Source: Falciphora oryzae (taxonomy: Eukaryota; Ascomycota; Sordariomycetes; Magnaporthales; Magnaporthaceae). From it: DNA of 64,000 bases. Position numbers and translations under genes: made by a program. Location: positions 398,480 to 462,479 of the forward strand of contig JNVV01000021.1 in the NCBI GenBank assembly GCA_000733355.1, in the 5' to 3' direction. A model generated the notes under the pieces. It was not told where the DNA came from and did not search any database. It saw only the letters and a list, made by a program, of their open reading frames with translations. Every line of letters starts with the position of its first letter. Position 1 is the stretch's first letter. Shown here piece after piece: positions 43,651 through 55,505 of this stretch.

Positions 43651-46538
43651 ATGACCGTCCCACTGTCTGTCCAGGCGGCACCCGCCGCCACCGCTCCCGT
43701 CGACCTCCCCGCCATCAACACCAAGGTGGCGGACACGGCCGCGGCGCGGAAACGTAGGAGACGCGCTCCCGCTGGCGGGGCTGCCGACGACTGCTTCACG
43801 TGCTCCAAGAGGAACGTCAAGTGCGACAGGAGGAGACCGTACTGCTCACAGTGCCTCGAGGTTGGGAACGAGTGCTCTGGGTACAAGACGCAGCTCACAT
43901 GGGGCGTCGGCGTGGCCAGCAGGGGAAAGCTCAGGGGCCTCTCTCTGCCCGTGGCGAAGGCGCCGCCCGTCAGCACCGCCATCTGCAAGAAGGGCTCGCC
44001 CACGCGCACCAGGGCCGGCTCGACAAACATCGGCGCTGCGGGTCAGTGGCCGGAGCGGGACGAGGGCATCGTGAGGCGCAGGCCGGCCGACCTCGAAATA
44101 CCCACGGCCGCACGCGACTTCGACCACCACCACGGCGTTTCGACCCCGAACACCCCGTTCCACGGCACCTTTGACCCTTCCCGGATCCCAAGGGCGGTGG
44201 ATGCCACCCCGACCCTCCCGCACCACGCGTCGCACTGGGACCACATGCCCTTCTCCGCCAGCCTGCCGTCGGACAACGTGCGCTACGGAAAGCTCTCGCA
44301 CGGAATGGGCCACGCCGACCACCAGCTCTCGTCATCCATCGAGTCGATGAGCGACATGGAGTACCATCTGTCTCCCATGAGCCACTCGTTCCCCAGGGAC
44401 GAGATCCCTTTCCTGCACAGCCCCACGGTCTTGTACGACAGCTTCACCGGGCACAACTCGCCGGCCGTGCCTCCGAGCCCCCTCGCGGCCATGATCATGG
44501 AGCAGCGCAACGCGCCCACATCGTGCCCTAGCCTCGTGTACGCGCCTTCGGAGCAGAGCTCGAGCCTGCACTCCCACCCGGAAACCTTCGAGGCGCAGCT
44601 CAGCAGCAAGCTGCTCCTCGACTGCGACTCAATAGGTATGTCGGCGGCTCATGGGCTGCTGTGCCGGGCTGGGCAAGAGGCTTGGATTTGGAGCTGACCG
44701 GCCGAAACCACGACTTGGCAACAGGGACCCCGGAACTGGATGCATATAGCTCCAGCGCCAACTCCAACGGTCACTTCTGGGGGCCATCACCCGCGGACGA
44801 GGACTCGGCCTCGTCCCAGGGCGTGCCCGAGCCTACTAATTCGCTGGCCGCATGGCCGTCGGCGGTCGAGACGCCCGTTGTGCACGTCACCTCCGACCTG
44901 ATCGCCAAGATGCCCTTCTTTCTCGACTACTACGAGAACACCATGTGCCCGTCCATGGTTTTTATTGACGGCCCCAACAACCCCTTCCGTGAGCACATCC
45001 TGCAGCTCGCCACGGGTAGCCGCAGTCTCCAGCACGCCATCTGCGCGCTGGCGGCTTGTAACCTGCGCATGAAGCGCAGGCTCAGCCTGGGCCAACACTC
45101 GCCGCGCGACATGAGCGACAAGAGGCCGGGCTCCCCTGACGGGTCGGCCGACGACCAGTCCCTACAGGAGGAGTACCAGCACCGCAACCTTGCGGTGCAT
45201 CTGCTCAATGAGCAGCTTAACGACACGGCCAAGTCCAAGCACGACTCGGTGCTGGCCACCATCCTGATCCTGTGCCACTACCGTATGGCCGAGTCTGGCA
45301 TCGCGCGCTTCCACACACAATTCGCCGGCGTCAAGAAGATCCTCACGATGCGCCGCGCATCGTCCTTCCCGCCCTCGCGCGACTCGGCCTGGATGGAGTC
45401 TCTCTTCACCTACTTTGACGCCATTTCGGCGAGCATCAACGACCGCGAGGCCCAGCTCAGCGCGCCTCTGTACTGCGGCGTCTCCCCAGACAGCACGCCG
45501 CTGCTGCCGCCCGGGACCGAGAACCTCGTCGGTTGCGACCGCGAGCTGTTCCGCATCATCGTCAGGCTCGGGCGCCTGAATTTGTTGTCGCAGCACCGGC
45601 CGGTGCAGCACATGGGCGCGGGGTCTCCCCTGCAGCGACACGTCCCGTCGCGCTCGCAGTCCCCGCTTGCCTCGCCCCTCGGGCACATGTACAGGCCCGG
45701 CCAGCAGCAGCAGCAACAGCAGCAACAACAACAACAGCAGCAGCAGCAGCAGCAACGCATGGGGATCGACATGTTTGGGGTTCCCACCGGCGGCAACCAC
45801 CACCGGTTCGATGGCAACGGGTTCGGCACCACGCTCAACGACGACGAGCTCATGTCTGCAGCACTCAGCTCGTCGCCGGCGTACGACGAACACCGCACCG
45901 CCTTCTGGCGTGAGTGGAAGGAGGCGCGCAACGCGCTCCAGACCTGGTCTTTTGACGGGCAGCGGCTCGCATCGTCTATGGTGCCGACGCCGACGCCGGC
46001 TCAGGTGCGCGACCTCTGCTCGCTGTCCGAGGCCTTCCGGTACGCGGCGCTGCTCTACACTGAGCGGCTGGCCGGGCCGGAAGTGCCCTCGTCGCACGAG
46101 CAGTTCCGCAACCTGGTGTCGCAGGTCGTCTACTACGCCACCAGCCTCGAGGCTGGGTCGTCGGCCGAGAAGTTCCTGCTCTGGCCGCTCTTCGTGGCGG
46201 GCAGCGAGTGCGTCAACGAGCTGCAGCAGAACATTGTGCGGAGCAAGTGCCGCGACATCATGGCGCGCTCCGGCTACATGAACAACCTGTCCGCCCTCGA
46301 CGTGCTCGAGCGCCTGTGGGCCGGCGACGGCGCGGCGGGTGGCATCGCCATCAAGGAGGAGCAGCACGGCTCGCACCTGGGCGGCATCGACATGGGCCCG
46401 CCCCGCCACCCGCACCAGCAGCAACACCACTATCAGAATCACCAGCAGAGGCTGCCTGGCATGATGAACACTGGTCCATTCAACTGGGCAAGGTGCATCG
46501 GCGGCCCCGGGGTCGAGGTGGAGTGGATCATGTTCTGA
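43651..46538 (+). CDS. Zn2Cys6 fungal transcription factor with polyglutamine tract
   Basis: Two exons, 43651-44635 and 44725-46538 (932 residues); the intron has donor GTATGT and acceptor AACAG and splits a Gly codon. The N-terminus has a basic KRRRR stretch and a binuclear zinc cluster with Cys at 48, 51, 58, 65, 68 and 75 (C-X2-C-X6-C-X6-C-X2-C-X6-C), followed by SGYKTQLTWGVGVASRGKL, a block I associate with a conserved subgroup of ascomycete regulators. The long middle is His/Ser/Pro-rich. The second half from about residue 400 (MPFFLDYYENTMCPSMVFID onward, with LATGSRSLQHAICALAACNL) resembles the fungal transcription factor 2 domain (PF11951). An 18-Gln run lies at 45702-45755. A nuclear DNA-binding regulator, target genes unknown. 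The very long upstream region suggests complex regulation. Confidence 0.9.
45702..45755 (+). repeat. CAG/CAA repeat encoding 18 Gln
   Basis: Eighteen consecutive Gln codons, mostly CAG with six CAA interruptions, inside the transcription-factor coding exon between a Ser/Pro-rich part and MGIDMFGVP. Such runs vary in length between strains. Confidence 0.95.
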
Positions 46539-49500
46539 TCCCTCTATGTTATCCTCTTGTTTTTCTCGGCGAGAAGAGCGTTTTTGAAGCGTTGCTACTC
46601 ATTTTGTCTTACTTTGTCTTGTGATACCTACCGCGCTGTTTTCTCTTTCACAATCTTGCCACCGTCCCCCCTTTTTTTTCGGCACAGTCAGTGCCGTGAT
46701 ACACGAACGAGGATACGATAATCAGGGTCATGTTGTTGCAGTTGATGATGTCTGCATTTTCTTTTTCTCGAGGCTTCACGTTCACCAATGTATAATATAT
46801 CCGTACACATCTCTATCATGTATCTTCAGAGGAGTCCGGGGTAATGGGGGAAAGGGGGAATACAATACCTAAAGGGATGAAACTAGGAAAGGGGCGTGTA
46901 TTTTGGTTCATGAATGGGCAGGCGGCGAAGTTGGTTGGGGGTGGTGGATGACGAAACAAACACACACACACATATATAGCGGGTTGGCAAGGGGCAATAG
47001 CATTCTCCATTTCACAATCTGTGGTCTCTTGTTTGGTGTGAGCGTGGCGAGTACATAGTGGGCGTGTTGCTGCTGCCAGGAGGCGGGTTCGGGTAGGGAA
47101 CCGGGGACGCAGGCGAGGCGAGGCAGGGAGTTAGATTAGGGTAGCGAAGGTGGTGTGTGTGTGAACGGATAACCGGGAATAAGAAAGAAGGCCCAAACCG
47201 CCGCACTCTGGTGGCCCAAGAATCATGATTGATCACGTTTTTCGTTTCGATTGGATTTTGAAGGATAACAACTTACCCCCACGTAGTGATACCATCGTGT
47301 AGCCCCAGGGGCAGGGGAAATTCATCCATCAATCAGTGATATTTTTTGACGGAGCACAAAGCATCGGGCCGCGAGGGCGTCGGCCACACAGATTTTCAGA
47401 CGACGACAGAAATTCACCGAGCCGAGCGGGCGGGAGGGTGGGTTGACAGCATGGGGACGGACTTTGCTATCAAAATGCAGGGACGGTTTGGCGAACAACA
47501 AACAACACGCGTTTTCTTCGCTCTCGCTCCACTTCGACGGTCCACTACGCCAAGGCTGCTATCTCTCACAGCTCACTCTCGGGCTTTGTTCGCGCGACTT
47601 TCATGTGCTTGCTCGTGCTCTCTTCATGGAGACGGACAGGCAGGCAGGCATGGAGACGGGGCCACTGCTGGAGGCCACACACCTACTACCCACTCACCCC
47701 TCGACTAAGTAGAGACCCCTGGCTGGCTTGCACGCGCACACATGCACGCAGGTCGACAACGAGAAAGAGAGGGGACTGGGGCACTGGGAGATGCCATTGT
47801 TTCCGGCTTGGCGGGGGGCAGGTACAGCCAGGTACCGCACACACCGGCCGCCATGCCATCGTATCCGGCCAGCACACTGCAGATGGGGTTGCCTGTCAAA
47901 GCTGTCAAACGGGCCTCTCTCGCATTATCGCAGGCCGGTCAGGTTCCTGGTCGTCCTTGGCGCGGGTTTTCTGGGATGCCTCCCCCTCCGCCGCCGCCAT
48001 CATCACCACCTCACTTTCCAACTCCCAATCCCCCCTGGTTCACCAGCCCGTGCGGGAAAAGAAGAGGGTGTGCGGCGCGCCGCATGTGTCCGTGTGTGCA
48101 TCACTCGGTCAAGAATCCGTAAACTCGACAAGGCTTGCGTCGCTTTCCATCGGGTGCGCTAGTCTTTTTTGTTGTTTTCGAGCTTCCTAGCTGAGCTTCC
48201 AATACCGGTAGCCTCTGGCACCAGAAAGCCGATCTGCCTGCCAAACTGGGCCGCACGCATCGCATCGCAGGAAGGGCACTGCAACCCTGCCCTGGACGCA
48301 CACTTGGCCTGCTAACCGCATTACTGTTCCTGTCCATGCTCCTGTCACCGTGGCGGCAGGCCAAGAACAAGCACACCTACACTTGCTTCTCTGCCCAACC
48401 CAAACCGAGCTTCCCTGCGTCGAAGCAGGCTAGTGGAGCCAGGAGCTTCTAGAAGAGGGGTAAAAAGAAAAAGGCACATACACCAAAAGTACGCGCCCGC
48501 ACCGCACCGCAGGACGCACACGTATTGCTACGCTACTGTCCCACCCATCACCCACCCCTCCATCACGGCCGCTCGAGAGGGGACCTGCTTGGTGGGACTA
48601 AGTCGGTTGCGATCCTCTTTTCTGTAGGCAGATGCACGCTGCAGCTGCTTTCACCATTCATGAAGAGCTAGGCGCGCTAGACTCCGCTGGGGCACCGGGA
48701 ATGCTTCTTCCTTGTCTATAATAACGGACTGGTAAAACTCCGTGCATCGGGGGTATGTACGTAGGTGGCATAAACTTGAGCCGTACCGTCTGGTACCGGG
48801 CTTGGGATGTGATGTACTGCAGCTATCTAGCCATTGGCGTATACACTGGACGCATGCGGGTGGTGCTCAACCGCAAAAGAGCTCTGGAGGAGATGCAAGG
48901 AAGGATGCAATTTGTCCGACTCTACTGGCGTCCTTCGAATCCTGGCGGCCGATGGGCCAAGATGAAGATGCGGAGCCCCAAGGCGACTCTATGCCTTCGC
49001 TCTCGACCTCTGTCTTTACACCCTTCTTCTGGGCCTTCTAAGTTGAAAGGAGTCCATCTACTTAGCCTGGCTCGTTCATGACAAGAGAAGATACCGCCTC
49101 GATTTTCAAAGCTGTTCATACCGATCGGCAACGTTGCGTCCCTCGGGTCCAAGATCGTCGCGTCGAAAAAGTTGGCACCTCACACCTGCAACATCGCCAA
49201 AAAGGCGACCGTGTTGGTTGGAATTCCCAGCAGTTTGTAATTGCAACCTTCGCTGCTTTAATTTGCTTGGGGTGTCGTGACTGTTACAATGGCGCGAAAA
49301 ATGATACAGGAAAGTGTGCAGGAAAGGAGACAGAGACAGGAAATGGGGAAAGAGGTAAAACAAGCTTATCGCTGGACGTGAAGCAGCAGCAGAGCGGGTT
49401 TGGACCCTGATTTGCCCGCGAGGAGATGACCAACGCAGAAATTGGTAGGCACGAGGGATCCAGCAAGCTTGTCGAGGCTCCGATCTTGGTGCGGAATGAT

Positions 49501-49546
49501 CAAACAGTTCATCTCGTTCATGTGTGCTTTATTAATGGATAGTAAC
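46539..49546. other. Convergent intergenic region
   Basis: About 3 kb between the 3' ends of the transcription factor (+) and the unrecognised gene (-). Contains CA/TA microsatellite-like sequence near 46962-46978, AT-rich 3'-flank sequence and GGCA tandems near 47637-47650. No protein-like frame found. Confidence 0.5.
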
Positions 49547-50353
49547 CTATCGTAACGCGCCTCTGCCTTTTGCCCCTTTCTCGAGTCCCTTGATCCGAGC
49601 GCTGCGCCTGAGTCCCTCCCTGTTCGGCGCCCGTGTGTTTTGCACCGCAACTGAAGATTCAAGCTCCGCAACCATCCGCTTTTTCCGTGGATGTGCCTTC
49701 CGTCGCGCGGCGCTCTTGGCCTCCTCGCTCTGCTCCTGCTCCTGTTTCTTCGCCGGCGGCTGCCGCATCGGCTCTTCCGCCGGGTTGGCTAGCTGGCGAC
49801 CTCGCCTTTTGGCATTACCCTTGGTCTTCTTCTTGGGATTTGCCTCGGGCTCCTTCTCTGGCAGCTGGCTCCGTGCCCATTCCACTAGGCGCTGCTGGCT
49901 AGATTTCCATATTTCTGCGTCGCGACGCTTATCCGTGGCTTCGATGAATCGGTTGACGAGCTTCCTGCGCAGTATGCTCTGCGACGAGCCACGCCGGGCC
50001 CCTCCCTGGGCCTGGGAGTCCAGCACGTCCTCTTGCGTCTCTCCGTCTTTCAGGACCCCGGAGCTCGTCATCTCCTCCCATATCAAGTCGTGCCTTTCCT
50101 GCGTTTGCTGGGCCGTCTGGGTGCGCCTGTCGAGCCACCAGTACTCGAAATCGAGGTACTCGATCCAGGTCACTCGCTCGCTTTGCTGCTTCGGGTCCCC
50201 GAGCAGCTGGAAGTCCTCGTCGAAGCCGTTGTCGCGCAGGCGGCGGCGGGCAGCCTCGACGTACTCGTCAAAGGTCCCGCCGGGGACCTCCCTGTGGTCC
50301 TCTCGCTCCCGACGACGGGTAAGCCGCTTGCCTCTCCATGTTTTCTCCGACAT
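49547..50353 (-). CDS. Unrecognised basic protein, probably the second half of an interrupted gene
   Basis: An open frame of 268 codons starting MSEKTWRGKRLTRRRERED. The first ~110 residues look globular (FDEYVEAARRRLRDNGFDED, WIEYLDFEYWWLDRRTQ) and the rest is a long Arg/Lys/Glu/Gln-rich helix-forming region with KKKTKGNAKRRGR and PRKKRM segments suitable for nuclear import or nucleic-acid contact. It begins 9 nt after, and in the same frame as, the TGA that ends the upstream open frame, so it may be the C-terminal half of one protein. I do not recognise a family with certainty. Confidence 0.55.
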   Translation of the reverse strand: MSEKTWRGKRLTRRREREDHREVPGGTFDEYVEAARRRLRDNGFDEDFQLLGDPKQQSERVTWIEYLDFEYWWLDRRTQTAQQTQERHDLIWEEMTSSGVLKDGETQEDVLDSQAQGGARRGSSQSILRRKLVNRFIEATDKRRDAEIWKSSQQRLVEWARSQLPEKEPEANPKKKTKGNAKRRGRQLANPAEEPMRQPPAKKQEQEQSEEAKSAARRKAHPRKKRMVAELESSVAVQNTRAPNREGLRRSARIKGLEKGAKGRGALR

Positions 50354-50362
50354 CGCGTTGAA

Positions 50363-51086
50363 TCACGCCACCGGCATACCCTCTCCGAGCCCGTTGGATT
50401 CGTTGAGGCGCCGCATCTCCTCGCGGAAATCCGCCAGGTCCTCATCGTCGGTCACTTCGACGCCGCAGTTGTCACGCTGCCACCTCCGGAACTCCCTCCA
50501 GCGGTCCAGAGGGCGTGCAAAGACGCCCATGCTCCCTATAGTCCATTCTAGCTTCTTAGTGCCCCCCAGCCACGGCCTCATGACCTCGACGAACTCTGCG
50601 GGCCTCGCGTCAATCTCATCCAAAAACTCAAGCGGGAAGGGCGGTCGGCCGCCATCAGCAATGAGCTCGTGGTAGCAATTGATCTCATGGTTCTTGACGA
50701 TGTCATCCAGGGGCGTTTGTGTCCGTGGCCGCTCCTGCCGGGGCGACGAGGATTGGGCGTCGCGCGACGGCGTTCCGGCCTCTGGACGGCTCAACGCGTC
50801 GAGCTTTGCCGCAAGCTGTCCGAAATCAAGAAGCTGGGGCTTCCTGGCCTGGGGGGCAAGGTGCCTGCGCGCGGTGTTAGCAACAATTGGTACCGTGTGG
50901 ATGCATTGTGTTTCCTTACATGAACCTCTCGAGGAGTCTCGTTTGCTCAGCTTTTGGTGCTTTGTTCCAGTCGCTGATGCCTGTGACATCGAGCTCTTCT
51001 CGCTCATCCCAGTGATTTGACATGAACTCGACAAGGGCAGGGTCGCTCAAGGCCAACAAATGCCCAACCGTATTCTCAGACGCCAT
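50363..51086 (-). CDS. Unrecognised protein, probably the first half of an interrupted gene
   Basis: Two exons, 51086-50920 and 50864-50363, joined by a 55-nt intron (donor GTAAGG, acceptor GCAG) that splits a Met codon; 222 residues to the TGA at 50365-50363. It starts MASENTVGHLLALSDPALVE, then a linker, then a structured part (TIGSMGVFARPLDRWREFRR, VTDDEDLADFREEMRRLNES). No catalytic motif is visible. The frame continues past the TGA into the next open frame with only three intervening codons. Alternatives are a pseudogene, two genes, or a very short 48-nt intron (GTATGC to AG) that would remove the stop and keep the frame. Confidence 0.55.
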
Positions 51087-51508
51087 TTGGGCGGTTCGTC
51101 GTCGCGCATACGGGAGCGGCCACGGCAACTTTGAAGACGAACGCGCCTGAAATTCCACGTCCGATTGTTGTTCATGGATTTGATGAGGGTGCGAATCAAC
51201 CTCAGCTAGCCCCTCACTTCAATCGATATCCATGTGAGCTGGGGTCTCGCCAGCCCCACCATTCAAGACCAAAGCGCGGGTGCAGCCTGTGAAGATTGGT
51301 GGATCACAAGCGCTCATCCAGCGGTCTAAATGCGGCGCCTCAATTTGAACGTCTGGTGTTTTACAGCAATGCAAAATTTGAACCAATTACAGCAGCGTTG
51401 GGAAATCCAAAATATTTTGAACAACGCCAACACACAACCCAACCTCGTGAAGATTGCAAGAGACACCATCCACATTCCACCGCGCTACCGCTAGGTAGTC
51501 CGGAATCC
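51087..51508. other. Short intergenic region
   Basis: About 420 bp between two minus-strand genes, holding the 3' end of the kinase gene and the promoter of the interrupted gene. Relatively AT-rich around 51350-51430. No gene. Confidence 0.5.
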
Positions 51509-53724
51509 TCAGCTACGGTCCGACTCGTTCTTGAAATCTTTTAGCTGCAGGATGGCGGCCTCGAATGATTCTAGCTCTCTGTTCCCATCCAGTCAGTATT
51601 CGATAGTTGGTAGCAAAAGGGGACGTGCGATTCGCCATCCATGCTTACCGGGCTCTCTTTTGCGGCACGACCGGCCCTATCGCGCCTGATTCCTGGTAGA
51701 TCGGCGGCGTCGGCGCCCACAACTCCTTGTTCTCGCCCAACGGCGAAGTCGGCTGCCACGAGTCCTCCTCAACAGGATCCGGGAGAGTTCGCGGGGTCGC
51801 GGGCCTCAGAGCCGTCCCGGGATCATCGGAAAATCGAGAGGCCTCGCCAAGGTCGGACCTGTGGAAGCGGCTGTTGAGAGGGTTGCAGATCTGGTAGAGC
51901 GCCTGCGAGGCCGATGCGGGCGGAGGGAGCGATTTCGAAGGAGAGGATGAGGATGAGGATTCCTCGAACGCGCTCTGGGTCGGCGTGGTAGCTCCGCTCG
52001 ATTCCTCGGCGACGCTGCGGCCGGGAGATTTGGGGCTAGACGCTGCATCCTCGTGACCTAGATTTGACGGGCTGACCGTTGCCGCTTCGGTGTCATCTCC
52101 ATCTGCGTCATTGTCCCCTCTCACTTTCTTCCGGGTGTTCTGACCGGCGGCCCGCAACAGCAGCGACGCGTCGTGACAGGCCTGGGCGTCCTTGCGCCTT
52201 TCCGGCTCCATGCACAGCATACTCTCCAGCAGGAAGGCAACTAAATCGTCCGGAGTCTTTCTGTGGTGCTGTTTGAGCCACTGGCGAACATCTTGACACC
52301 AGCGCCTGCGATCTTTGCGATGCACGCTCTCCTCCTCTGGGAGCTCGCACTTCAGCTCGGCGAGAACCACTCCCAAAGACCAGATGTCCACATGCTTGGT
52401 GTATTTTTCGGCGGTATGGCAGCCGTCGGACGTTCTGGGCCCGCAAAACTCGGGCGGGGAGTAGAGACGAGTGCCCACGATGCTGTTGAGCTCTGACCCC
52501 TCCTTGGACATTCCCAGGTCCCCCAGCTTGACGACGATCTCGTCGGAGTCGTGACGCTTGATGAGGATGTTGCCAGGGCTAATGTCACGATGGGTGATGT
52601 TGAGCCCATGGAGATGGGCTAGTGCAGAAGTAGCCTGCGTCAAAATTTGGATGCAGTGAACTGCCGAGAAGAACCTGTCGTCGTTGAGAGCGTCCTTGAG
52701 CGAGCCACCTTCGACATATTCGAGCTCAAGTGACGGTATTGGACCCTCGTTGAAGGCTAAGAGTTTGACAATGTTTGGCTTCGGCGGGTTAGTTTGGGAG
52801 CATGGAAAAAAAGGAGGAGCAATTCAGAGGCGCACGAAAGGGGAAATCTCGCCCACTTACATGGGAGACTCGTCCCATCAAGAGGGTTTCGTTCCTCCAC
52901 ATCCTGAGGTCGTGCTGACTCGGCTTCTTCTCTCGTGGCTTCTTCCGCGCGAACTGCCTCCCGGTTCCGGCATTCCAAACATGATGGACGGCCGCGAAGC
53001 CCCCTCCGCCAAGCGCTTCGGTCACAAGCAAGTTGTCCCTGGTGGGTGTCCGCGCCGCGGTCGGCAGGCGCGTCGCCGGGCGGACGCTGGTCTCTTCGAG
53101 CATCTCCTCAAGTCCGCCCGAGCCGGCGCGAAACTTGTCGACCTTCGCCCTGAAAGCTTCCGAGCTCCGGTCGAACGGTTTCACGACGATCTGAAAATGG
53201 AGCTTGGGCATGACCTTGATAGTGAAGCAGTTGATGTCTTTCAGGAAATCATCGCCGCCGATGATCCATTCCACACCAGTCCGCGGCCGTAGATCAGGTT
53301 GGCCGTACATGACGGTCGTCCCCCCCTGCGATCCGAGGTCCTTCACGATGAGACGGTAGTCGTCGTTGAAGGTTATGGAGAAGTGATGAAAGCTGACCCC
53401 CTTGAAGTATGGGAGCACGATATCTGCGCGGGGGTCCCAGCCGGCAACGATGCCGCGATGGCTCTTGGGAATAACGTCGAGCCGTATTTCGAGACAGGGC
53501 GTGTATTCCAGAGAGTCACACCTTCGACGAGATGCTGATTTCATCTCGTCATCCTCCCAATCGTGCGCAGAGTGCGGGCGCGTACCGGGAGACGGTGATT
53601 CTTGGCGACGCGGTGGAAGGTATCTGCTTTCGTTCCCGGGGTCGCCGATGGTTTGCATTGCTGCGGATGCTCCGTCTGTGAGCTCGCCGGGGTGCAAATA
53701 TGCCACGGAATCGAGGTCCGCCAT
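51509..53724 (-). CDS. FHA-domain Ser/Thr protein kinase
   Basis: Three exons: 53724-52861, 52778-51649, 51578-51509 (687 residues), all in frame. Residues about 88-165 form an FHA-like domain (GIVAGWDPRADIVLP, VSFHHFSITFNDDYRLIVKD, GSQGGTTVMYGQ), a phosphothreonine-binding module. The kinase domain follows (about 240-500): glycine loop ALGGGGFAAVHHV, a Lys-rich strand FARKKPREKK, HPNIVKLLAF, catalytic loop HRDISPGN, DLG in place of the usual DFG, activation segment ending SPPEFCGP, and DIWSLGVVLAEL. The tail is Ser/Pro/Glu-rich and the last exon adds a helical end (ELESFEAAILQLKDFKN). FHA-kinase fusions include Rad53/Chk2, but the DLG variant and layout point to a divergent ascomycete-specific group. 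Unspliced, intron 2 would stop the protein at once (CGG TAA over the donor). Target and role unknown. Confidence 0.85.
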
Positions 53725-55116
53725 GGTGTTCTGGAGTTGTCGATGCCACCGATTATAAAGGGGGAGAAACTAAGTGGGCGATTGTAATGCGAGAAATGGT
53801 GGCGAGACGAAGGGAGGCAATAAAAACAACCCTTCCCCATCGAGGGCCTTAGCCCATCGATGGGCTTTTAAGGGAGACCGTGAATTAGCGCCGGGTGCAT
53901 AATATATATATCTCACACAGCCCCAACCAGAGCTCCCCGCGTCTACCGATCGACTTGCTCCCGACCAGCCTGCGAAGTATCGCTTTCGTTCTTCTGCCGT
54001 CTTGTCACGAAAATTTCTCAGGTGCAATAGCGATATCCTGGCATTTTACAACATAGTAGCGCTCCAGTGAACAGTTGGCGAGCACGTTGTTTAGATCCAT
54101 CATGGTGTTGCACGGAGGCTGTTGGTACTGGGCCGCCCTTCTTGCTCCTAGCCTGTAAAAACTGGCCAACAGACCTTGTTTCAGTTTGATGTGTTGTTAC
54201 CCAACCAAGTCGACCACCTCAACTCGGTTCGGTGTGACAAAAAAAAAAAAAAAAAAAAAAACGCTGCGCCTCGCAGCGAATCGGCTGTCTCTACGACAAG
54301 GGGTTCGCCGGATAAAATAGTTCGCGTGAATGCCCATTCGCTTTCCGGCTCGCTCAGGCAACGGCAACCTGCCTACCTGGGAGATACTCTTTGGGTGCCA
54401 ATGGATGTTCAAAACTGTTGTCGGCCGCAAACAGACATCAGTCCTTTCCTGGGCAGCTGGTTGGCATCGCCAGGAGCAACACATACAAGCAGGGGCCCCG
54501 CTGCCGTGACCCAGGCCTTGGCAGGGCGCCTTCGTGACAGAGCCTCTCGCGGGGAAGGCCAACCAATACCGCCGCGTCCGCTGAGCCTCCCGAGGCAGGA
54601 GATCTCAATTGGAGGGCGACATTCCAAGGTGCTGCAAACAGTTGCTTCCCTCCTCATGCATGCATACAAAAGAAGGTGGATGGTTTATAAATGCACCGTG
54701 CTCTTCCCGTCCGTATAGCTGGTTTGCGCCACCAGCCGTATGATCGATTGCTTAGGTACAAAGATACAATACATTGAAGACTCAAGAGAAGACACCACTT
54801 GCCGCGGGACTTTGTCCTCGTGGGCAGGACCGCTGATGATGCAGAAGACGGGCTTTAGGGGGGAAAACGGGAGTTCTTGGCGACGATGTCAGCACGAGCT
54901 GAGAGGTTTCGACAGGGTATCTCACGAAACATCAAAATAGCTGGGTGTCACCGCCGTCATTTCCACCTCTCGCTAACACTGTGGGCTCGTTCTGGTGGTC
55001 TGCCAATGTGGAAAATTAAAAATACCATAGGTGGAAAATGAGGACCCAAGGTAGGCCAGCTGTGTGAATAGGATATCCGCCTCCGACATTAATGGTTTTT
55101 TTTTTCATTGGGGTAG
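53725..55116. other. Intergenic region with 24-nt poly-A
   Basis: About 1.4 kb between the kinase start (-) and the toxin-like remnant (+). A TTTATAAT-type sequence (53751-53760, either strand) lies just upstream of the kinase start. A run of 24 A spans 54239-54262. No coding likeness to the missing 5' part of the remnant was found here. Confidence 0.5.
54239..54262. repeat. Poly-A tract (24 nt)
   Basis: The longest A-run in the window, in the gap between kinase and toxin-like remnant. I saw no target-site duplication or retroelement coding sequence next to it. Confidence 0.85.
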
Positions 55117-55500
55117 GTGGTAAGTCCCTTCTTTTCAGACATTTTCCGCCAAGGCCACGGCCAAGTCAGCGCAGAGCAGGTTACGTGCTGTGTCTCTCAA
55201 GTCTTTGACGCGGAGACGAGCCGAGACGTGCTCGATTTCATCGAAGGAAGGCGAGAGTGCAGCGAGACCGTATCCTTCGAGATACAGGCTGATATTCAGG
55301 CAGCTGTCAAAGCTGCAAAGTCGTACCCGGGGGAGATCACCATGATTCCTGGAGACACCTGAGCCAGAAGTTCCTTTTTCCAGGCCAGGGTTCAGCTTAC
55401 TGGTCGGCTTTCCTTGACTGACCGGGCCTCGCTTGACAAATTGGCCACCGCGTCCCCCGATGTTGATAAGGTGGTCAAGCTACTTATCCAGCAACCTGCT
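55117..55500 (+). pseudogene. Toxin-like remnant, fragment 1
   Basis: Open from 55117 to a TGA at 55360-55362, continuing in the same frame to about 55500. Helical sequence (FDAETSRDVLDFIEGR, then LTDRASLDKLATASPD) placed upstream of the PA14-like part. A weak likeness on its own; supported by collinearity with the fragments that follow. Confidence 0.55.
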
Positions 55501-55505
55501 CAGCC

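Noticed and set aside
45162..46442. A 426-codon minus-strand open frame
   Set aside because: Antisense to the conserved second exon of the transcription factor; Arg/Val/Leu-rich with a poly-Leu run from the CAG repeat, so a shadow.
54239..54262. Poly-A tail of a non-LTR retroelement
   Set aside because: No retroelement coding sequence, target duplication or second tail signal was found beside it.
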